Of a DNA stretch of 11,371 nt, positions 7,391 through 11,371 are shown in pieces. Where the stretch lies: NCBI RefSeq assembly GCF_946479975.1, contig NZ_CAMLIX010000169.1, positions 1-11,371 on the forward strand, read 5' to 3'. Position 1 is the first letter of the stretch. Each line of letters opens with the position of its first letter. Below the pieces are notes generated by a model. It was given only the letters and a program-made list of their open reading frames with translations, made no database searches and had not been told where the DNA came from. The DNA is from an uncultured Flavobacterium sp. Lineage in GTDB: Bacteria > Bacteroidota > Bacteroidia > Flavobacteriales > Flavobacteriaceae. The position numbers and the translations under genes were made by a program.

Positions 7391-7502
7391 AACATTTCAG
7401 CACATAATTCATCGAAAGCAAAAGCTGTATTGGCAATAAAAATTTCAAACAGACTAACCTGTTGGATGAAATATAATAAAACATCGTTTCATTGAACAAA
7501 TA

Positions 7503-7616
7503 AAATCTAATTTGATCTGCTAAAATCTTTTTAAAATCTCCGTGAAATATTTTTGCACATAGATTTTTTTACTCAGATTTATACAGATCAAAGCAGATTT
7601 ACACAGATTTTAATCT
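7503..7616. repeat. Inverted array of AGATTT units with about 10-bp phasing
   Basis: The left arm (7503-7539) holds four units in minus orientation whose TCT ends fall at 7508, 7518, 7528 and 7539; the second unit is variant (GATCT). The right arm holds plus-orientation units beginning at 7561, 7575, 7585, 7595 and 7605; the one at 7585 is the variant AGATCA. The spacing is thus almost exactly one helical turn. The arms are inverted relatives: TTTGATCTG at 7511-7519 is the exact reverse complement of CAGATCAAA at 7584-7592, and both arms begin, reading outward, with CAC..AGATTTT. A 21-nt centre (7540-7560) separates them. The right end closes with AGATTTTAATCT (7605-7616). Similar degenerate AGATT-rich intergenic repeats occur, from memory, in Flavobacterium genomes. 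The function is unknown; it lies between deoR and the sdh terminator. Confidence 0.75.
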
Positions 7617-7965
7617 AAACTGGTGAGTAAAATTTAAATTAGAAATCACTTCGAAAAAATCACAATTATTGGTAAGGAAGATGAACTTTTTGTGTTTTTC
7701 AATCTATGCTGCAATTAGTGTCAAACAAATTTTACATGAAAATAAACTTCCCTTCGTAACTATGGAAGATTTACAGCTATATTTATCCTGAGTTAAGCAT
7801 TTAGGCGTCATTTTTATGTGTTTCTGTTATAAAATATTTTATTACATAAATGGTTAGTCATAAATTAAATAACTTGAAAGAGCAATGATTTTAAATTATT
7901 TTATTAAGCAGGAAGAAAAAGAAAAAGAAAAACAAGCACTTCACAATTGTATTATAAATAGAAGC
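7617..7965. other. Intergenic stretch without a supported gene
   Basis: This 349-nt AT-rich stretch lies between the AGATTT array and the sdh terminator. It contains a short open frame at 7681-7791 (36 codons, starting MNFLCFSIYAAISVKQ), which I cannot support as a gene. It also has a 14-bp AT palindrome at 7829-7842 (ATAAAATATTTTAT) and a GAAAAA triplication at 7915-7932. None has clear regulatory context: both flanking genes point left, so only the deoR promoter further left needs this side. It could also hold a small RNA, but I see no complete promoter-plus-terminator unit. Confidence 0.5.
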
Positions 7966-8000
7966 AAAAAACGCATCAACCAATGGCTGATGCGTTTTTT
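7966..8000 (-). terminator. Rho-independent terminator of the sdh operon
   Basis: A 13-bp perfect stem pairs AAAAAACGCATCA (7966-7978) with TGATGCGTTTTTT (7988-8000) around a 9-nt loop. Read on the minus strand it gives a GC-containing stem followed by a U run, 21 nt after the sdhB stop. The symmetric A and T runs mean it could also stop plus-strand transcription entering sdhB antisense. Confidence 0.88.
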
Positions 8001-8021
8001 CAAATATACTAAATTGTATTT

Positions 8022-8768
8022 TTATCCTTTTAAACTTGCTGCTAAATACTCACGGTTCATACGTGCGATATTTTCAAGCGAGATTCCTTTTGGACATTCG
8101 ATTTCGCAAGCTCCTGTATTTGTACAGTTTCCGAAACCTTCTAAATCCATTTGGTGAACCATGTGTAAAACACGGTCTGTTGCTTCAACTTTACCTTGTG
8201 GCAACAATGCATATTGAGAAACTTTTGCAGAAACGAATAACATTGCTGAAGAGTTTTTACAAGTTGCAACACAAGCTCCACAACCAATACAAGCAGCAGC
8301 ATCAAATGATTTATCTGCGTCGTCTTTAGGAACTGGAATAGTATTCGCATCGATTGTATTTCCAGAAGTGTTTACAGAAACGAATCCTCCAGCATGTTGG
8401 ATTCTGTCGAAAGAACTTCTATCAACAACTAAATCTTTAATTACAGGGAAAGCTTTTGCTCTAAATGGCTCGATAAAAATCGTATCACCATCTTTAAACA
8501 TACGCATGTGTAACTGGCAAGTTGTAACTCCTCTGTCTGGTCCGTGCGCTTCACCGTTGATGAATAAAGAACACATTCCGCAGATTCCTTCACGACAATC
8601 GTGATCAAATGCAACTGGCTCATCTCCTTTGCTGATTAATTGTTCGTTAAGAACATCAAGCATTTCAAGGAAAGACATATCTGGTTCGATTCCATCGATA
8701 GGATATTCTACAATCCCTCCTTTATCTTGGGCGTTTTTTTGACGCCATATTTTTAATGTAAGTTTCAT
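8022..8768 (-). CDS. sdhB: Succinate dehydrogenase/fumarate reductase iron-sulfur subunit
   Basis: SdhB carries electrons between the FAD of SdhA and the haems and quinone site of SdhC. The 248-residue length is normal. The [2Fe-2S] ligands are visible as Cys58, Cys63 and Cys66 in CREGICGMC, with Cys84. The C-terminal ferredoxin-like part has [11 protein letters not shown], supplying Cys160, Cys163 and Cys166 for the [4Fe-4S] cluster together with Cys225 in CPKG. The [3Fe-4S] ligands are Cys170, Cys215 and Cys221. All eleven ligands are present. ATG at 8768 starts directly on the first strand ([10 protein letters not shown]). It is the last gene of sdhCAB, separated from sdhA by 48 nt containing a stem-loop, and is followed by a strong terminator. 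Sequence cannot separate a dehydrogenase from a fumarate reductase role; in an aerobic flavobacterium the former is more likely. Confidence 0.97.
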   Translation of the reverse strand: MKLTLKIWRQKNAQDKGGIVEYPIDGIEPDMSFLEMLDVLNEQLISKGDEPVAFDHDCREGICGMCSLFINGEAHGPDRGVTTCQLHMRMFKDGDTIFIEPFRAKAFPVIKDLVVDRSSFDRIQHAGGFVSVNTSGNTIDANTIPVPKDDADKSFDAAACIGCGACVATCKNSSAMLFVSAKVSQYALLPQGKVEATDRVLHMVHQMDLEGFGNCTNTGACEIECPKGISLENIARMNREYLAASLKG

Positions 8769-8783
8769 TTTGTGTAAGTTTTA

Positions 8784-8818
8784 AGTATTACAAAAAGCAT
8801 CTAGACTTTTTAAATACT
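8784..8818 (-). other. Stem-loop between sdhA and sdhB
   Basis: AGTATT (8784-8789) pairs with AATACT (8813-8818), and, after a 2/1-nt internal loop, AAAAAG (8792-8797) pairs with CTTTTT (8806-8811) around an 8-nt loop containing TCTAGA. The 12-bp hairpin overlaps the sdhA stop codon (8817-8819) and has no U run after it in the transcript. It is therefore not a normal terminator; an mRNA stability or processing role is possible. Confidence 0.45.
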
Positions 8819-10817
8819 ATTTATAGCTTCTTTGAACTAATTTAATGTTTTCGTAATTAAGAGGTTCTTTGTGTAATACTGCATCACTTGGTTTTCCTTT
8901 GTATTCCCAAGCTGCAACATATGCAAAGTTTTCATCATCACGAAGTGCTTCTCCTTCTTCTGTTTGGTATTCCTCACGGAAGTGACCACCACAAGATTCG
9001 TTACGGTGTAAAGCATCTTTCGCGAACAATTCTCCTAATTCTAAGAAATCGGCAACACGTGTCGCTTTCTCCAATTCCTGATTAAATTCGTTAGCGCTTC
9101 CTGGCACTTTTACATCTTTATAAAACTCTTCACGTAAAGCAGCAATTTCTTCGATAGCTTCAGTTAAACCCTGAGCGTTACGAGCCATACCTACTTTATT
9201 CCACATGATTTTTCCTAATTTTTTGTGGAAATAATCTACAGAATGTTTACCGTTATTATTGATAAATTTATCAATTTGATCTTTTACCGCTTTTTCAGCT
9301 TCGATGAATTCTGGCAAATCTGTAGAAATTTCACCCATTTTAATATCCGGAGCTAAATAATCTCCGATAGTGTAAGGCAATACGAAATATCCATCAGCTA
9401 AACCTTGCATTAAAGCAGAAGCTCCAAGTCTGTTTGCTCCGTGATCAGAGAAGTTAGATTCTCCAATTGAGAAACATCCTGGAATTGTAGTCATTAAGTT
9501 ATAATCAACCCAAGTTCCACCCATTGTGTAGTGAACCGCTGGGTAAATCATCATTGGTGTTGTATAAGGATCCTCATCGACGATTTTGTAATACATTTGG
9601 AATAAGTTTCCGTATTTACTTTTTACGATTGCAGCTCCTAATTTAGTCACCAAAGCAGCATCTTTATCATCTAAACCTTTTACATAAGCATCTTCAGTTC
9701 CGTAACGTTTGATCGCTGCTGCGAAATCTAAGTAAACTGCTTCACCTGTTTTGTTAACTCCAAAACCAGCATCACATCTTTCTTTAGCCGCACGAGACGC
9801 AACGTCACGAGGCACTAAGTTACCAAATGCTGGGTATCTTCTTTCTAAGAAATAATCTCTTTCTGCTTCAGATAAATCTGTTGCTTTTTTCTTTCCTTCA
9901 CGAATTGCCTGAGCATCTTCTAATTTTGCAGGAACCCAAATACGACCGTCATTACGTAAAGACTCAGACATCAAAGTCAGTTTTGACTGATGATCTCCTG
10001 AAACTGGAATACATGTTGGGTGAATTTGTGTATAACAAGGATTTGCGAAAAACGCTCCTTTTTTATGAATTTTCCAAGCTGCTGTTGCGTTACTTCCCAT
10101 GGCATTTGTAGAAAGGAAAAATACGTTTCCGTATCCTCCAGAACCTACTACTACCGCGTGAGCAGAATGTCTTTCAATTTCTCCTGTGATTAAGTTACGA
10201 GCGATAATACCTCTCGCTTTTCCGTTCACGATAACAATGTCTAACATTTCGTGACGGTTGTACATTTTAATTTTTCCACGACCAATTTGACGGTTCATTG
10301 CAGAATAAGCTCCTAACAATAATTGTTGTCCAGTTTGTCCTTGTGCGTAAAATGTACGAGAAACCAAAGTTCCTCCAAAAGAACGGTTATCTAAAAGTCC
10401 GCCATATTCACGAGCCAATGGCACCCCTTGAGCCACACATTGGTCAATAATATTTCCTGAAACTTCAGCCAAACGATAAACGTTTGCCTCACGAGCGCGG
10501 TAATCTCCTCCTTTTACAGTGTCATAAAACAATCTGTAGATCGAGTCACCATCACCTTTATAGTTTTTTGCAGCGTTGATACCTCCTTGTGCCGCAATAG
10601 AGTGCGCACGACGTGGTGAATCTTGGAAGCAAAATGCTTTTACGTTATATCCTAATTCTGCCAAAGTAGCCGCAGCCGAACCTCCAGCTAAACCTGTACC
10701 AACAACGATAATATCTAAATTACGTTTGTTAGCTGGGTTTACTAAATTAATATGATCTTTATAATTTGTCCATTTATCCGCTATAGGACCATTTGGAATT
10801 TTTGAATCTAATGCCAT
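8817..10817 (-). CDS. sdhA: Succinate dehydrogenase/fumarate reductase flavoprotein subunit
   Basis: SdhA is the catalytic subunit that interconverts succinate and fumarate using covalently bound FAD. It sits on the cytoplasmic face of the membrane with SdhB. The 666-residue length fits the long SdhA/FrdA of Bacteroidota and other type-B enzymes. The dinucleotide fold begins at VVGTGLAGG (38-46). His72 in [11 protein letters not shown] is the residue expected to carry FAD covalently. The active site is complete: HPT (266-268), Arg337 in VPRDVASR as the proton-shuttle arginine, His429 in HYTMGG, and Arg463 in GANRLG. The C-terminal helical part contains [12 protein letters not shown] (605-616), typical of the family. 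ATG at 10817 lies 11 nt after the sdhC stop, so translation is closely linked. There is about a 30-residue lead before the fold, which is usual for this subgroup. Confidence 0.98.
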   Translation of the reverse strand: MALDSKIPNGPIADKWTNYKDHINLVNPANKRNLDIIVVGTGLAGGSAAATLAELGYNVKAFCFQDSPRRAHSIAAQGGINAAKNYKGDGDSIYRLFYDTVKGGDYRAREANVYRLAEVSGNIIDQCVAQGVPLAREYGGLLDNRSFGGTLVSRTFYAQGQTGQQLLLGAYSAMNRQIGRGKIKMYNRHEMLDIVIVNGKARGIIARNLITGEIERHSAHAVVVGSGGYGNVFFLSTNAMGSNATAAWKIHKKGAFFANPCYTQIHPTCIPVSGDHQSKLTLMSESLRNDGRIWVPAKLEDAQAIREGKKKATDLSEAERDYFLERRYPAFGNLVPRDVASRAAKERCDAGFGVNKTGEAVYLDFAAAIKRYGTEDAYVKGLDDKDAALVTKLGAAIVKSKYGNLFQMYYKIVDEDPYTTPMMIYPAVHYTMGGTWVDYNLMTTIPGCFSIGESNFSDHGANRLGASALMQGLADGYFVLPYTIGDYLAPDIKMGEISTDLPEFIEAEKAVKDQIDKFINNNGKHSVDYFHKKLGKIMWNKVGMARNAQGLTEAIEEIAALREEFYKDVKVPGSANEFNQELEKATRVADFLELGELFAKDALHRNESCGGHFREEYQTEEGEALRDDENFAYVAAWEYKGKPSDAVLHKEPLNYENIKLVQRSYK

Positions 10818-10828
10818 TATAATTGATA

Positions 10829-11371
10829 TTAATTATTGAAATGATGAAATAATGCGATAATTACAAAAAGAGCTGGAACCACAACTGCGAATCCGTAACC
10901 TACTTTTGCTAAAAATCTAGAGTATTTGTTGTGCATCCCCATTGATTGAAGAGATGAACCAAACCCGTGCCATAAGTGAAATCCTAAAAGGATAAAAGAA
11001 ATACAGTATAAACCTGTACGAATTGGGTCATGAAATTTTGCTACCAACTCATGGTAATATCTTGTAGCATCTGGCGCAGTTCCTGCAATGTACTTGTAAC
11101 TAACTTCAGGAAACCAGAAATCATAAAAGTGCAATCCTAAGAAAGCCAAGATAACCAATCCAGAAATAATCATATTTCTTGAACTCCAAGAAGCGTTTGC
11201 TGCTCCATTGTATTTTGCGTATGCAATTGGTCTTGCTGCGCTGTTCTGAGCCGTAAGTACAAATCCCATTACGAAGTGGAAAATTACCCCAAATGCCAAA
11301 ACTGGCTGCATTACATACTGAATCAGCGGATTGTATCCCATAAAGTGAGAAGCTTCGTTAAAAACATCTTC
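10829..11371 (-). CDS. sdhC: Succinate dehydrogenase cytochrome b subunit, type B, 5' end outside window
   Basis: SdhC is the membrane anchor of the complex and carries the haem groups and quinone site. The frame stays open to the window edge: ten more codons ([10 protein letters not shown]) precede the internal Met at 11341, and [11 protein letters not shown] is family sequence, so that Met is not the start. About 180 residues are visible of an expected 220-odd; the N-terminus and first membrane helix are missing. Four hydrophobic segments remain, containing [27 protein letters not shown] and finally IIALFHHF. The histidines in the first three are candidates for the axial ligands of the two haem b groups, as in the single-subunit type-B anchors of Wolinella and Bacillus. 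It is the first gene of sdhCAB, so the promoter lies outside the window. Confidence 0.95.
   Translation of the reverse strand, partial: EDVFNEASHFMGYNPLIQYVMQPVLAFGVIFHFVMGFVLTAQNSAARPIAYAKYNGAANASWSSRNMIISGLVILAFLGLHFYDFWFPEVSYKYIAGTAPDATRYYHELVAKFHDPIRTGLYCISFILLGFHLWHGFGSSLQSMGMHNKYSRFLAKVGYGFAVVVPALFVIIALFHHFNN

Noticed and set aside
7548..7555. Plus-strand TATTTTTG in the centre of the inverted array, a possible small-RNA promoter
   Set aside because: It matches TAnnTTTG, but no TTG lies at a suitable -33 distance and no terminator follows nearby. About one such match is expected by chance in this AT-rich gap.
7503..7616. CRISPR array
   Set aside because: The units are 6-10 bp, degenerate and in opposed orientations, without spacers of 30-odd nt and without cas genes.
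7829..7842. Perfect palindrome ATAAAATATTTTAT
   Set aside because: An AT-only 14-bp palindrome is expected about once in a window of this size and base composition, and it is not next to a promoter.
7885..8157. Plus-strand 90-codon open frame
   Set aside because: It runs through the sdh terminator hairpin and into the antisense of sdhB; the composition is that of a shadow frame.
11339..11341. ATG as start of sdhC
   Set aside because: The frame continues upstream with family-typical residues to the window edge; the true start is outside the window.

Overview
The window looks like chromosome of a Flavobacterium-type member of the Bacteroidota. Signs of this are the low GC content, the near absence of Shine-Dalgarno sequences ahead of the starts, several matches to the Bacteroidota -7 promoter element TAnnTTTG, the type-B succinate dehydrogenase order C-A-B, and typical Bacteroidota lipoproteins. 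I see no phage, plasmid, transposon or CRISPR sequence.

Layout from left to right. (a) 1-51 is the 5' part of a CAT-anticodon tRNA on the minus strand, with its own likely promoter. (b) 198-3936 is a minus-strand three-gene unit, read right to left. It encodes a predicted lipoprotein with a barrel-like strand pattern, a 786-residue exported helical-repeat (TPR-like) protein whose start lies inside the lipoprotein gene, and methylmalonyl-CoA epimerase. (c) 4110-5798 is a plus-strand lipoprotein with a Big_5/Ig-like domain. Its stop overlaps the stop of the next, convergent gene. (d) 5795-7361 is a minus-strand pair: a DeoR/GlpR-family repressor followed 22 nt later by a YafV-type omega-amidase. 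(e) 7362-8021 is a 660-nt intergenic region. It holds a helically phased inverted array of AGATTT units and, at its right end, the strong terminator of the next operon. (f) 8022-11371 is the succinate dehydrogenase/fumarate reductase operon sdhC-sdhA-sdhB on the minus strand. sdhC runs off the right edge of the window.

The Sdh subunits form a membrane-bound complex that passes electrons from succinate to the quinone pool, or the reverse. Methylmalonyl-CoA epimerase works in the nearby pathway that links propionyl-CoA and succinyl-CoA, but the two loci are about 7.4 kb apart and probably not co-regulated. The least understood part is the exported pair at 612-3936. It is the best candidate for an undescribed function, although conserved proteins of unknown role are common in this phylum. 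The other item I would look at again is the phased inverted repeat at 7503-7616.
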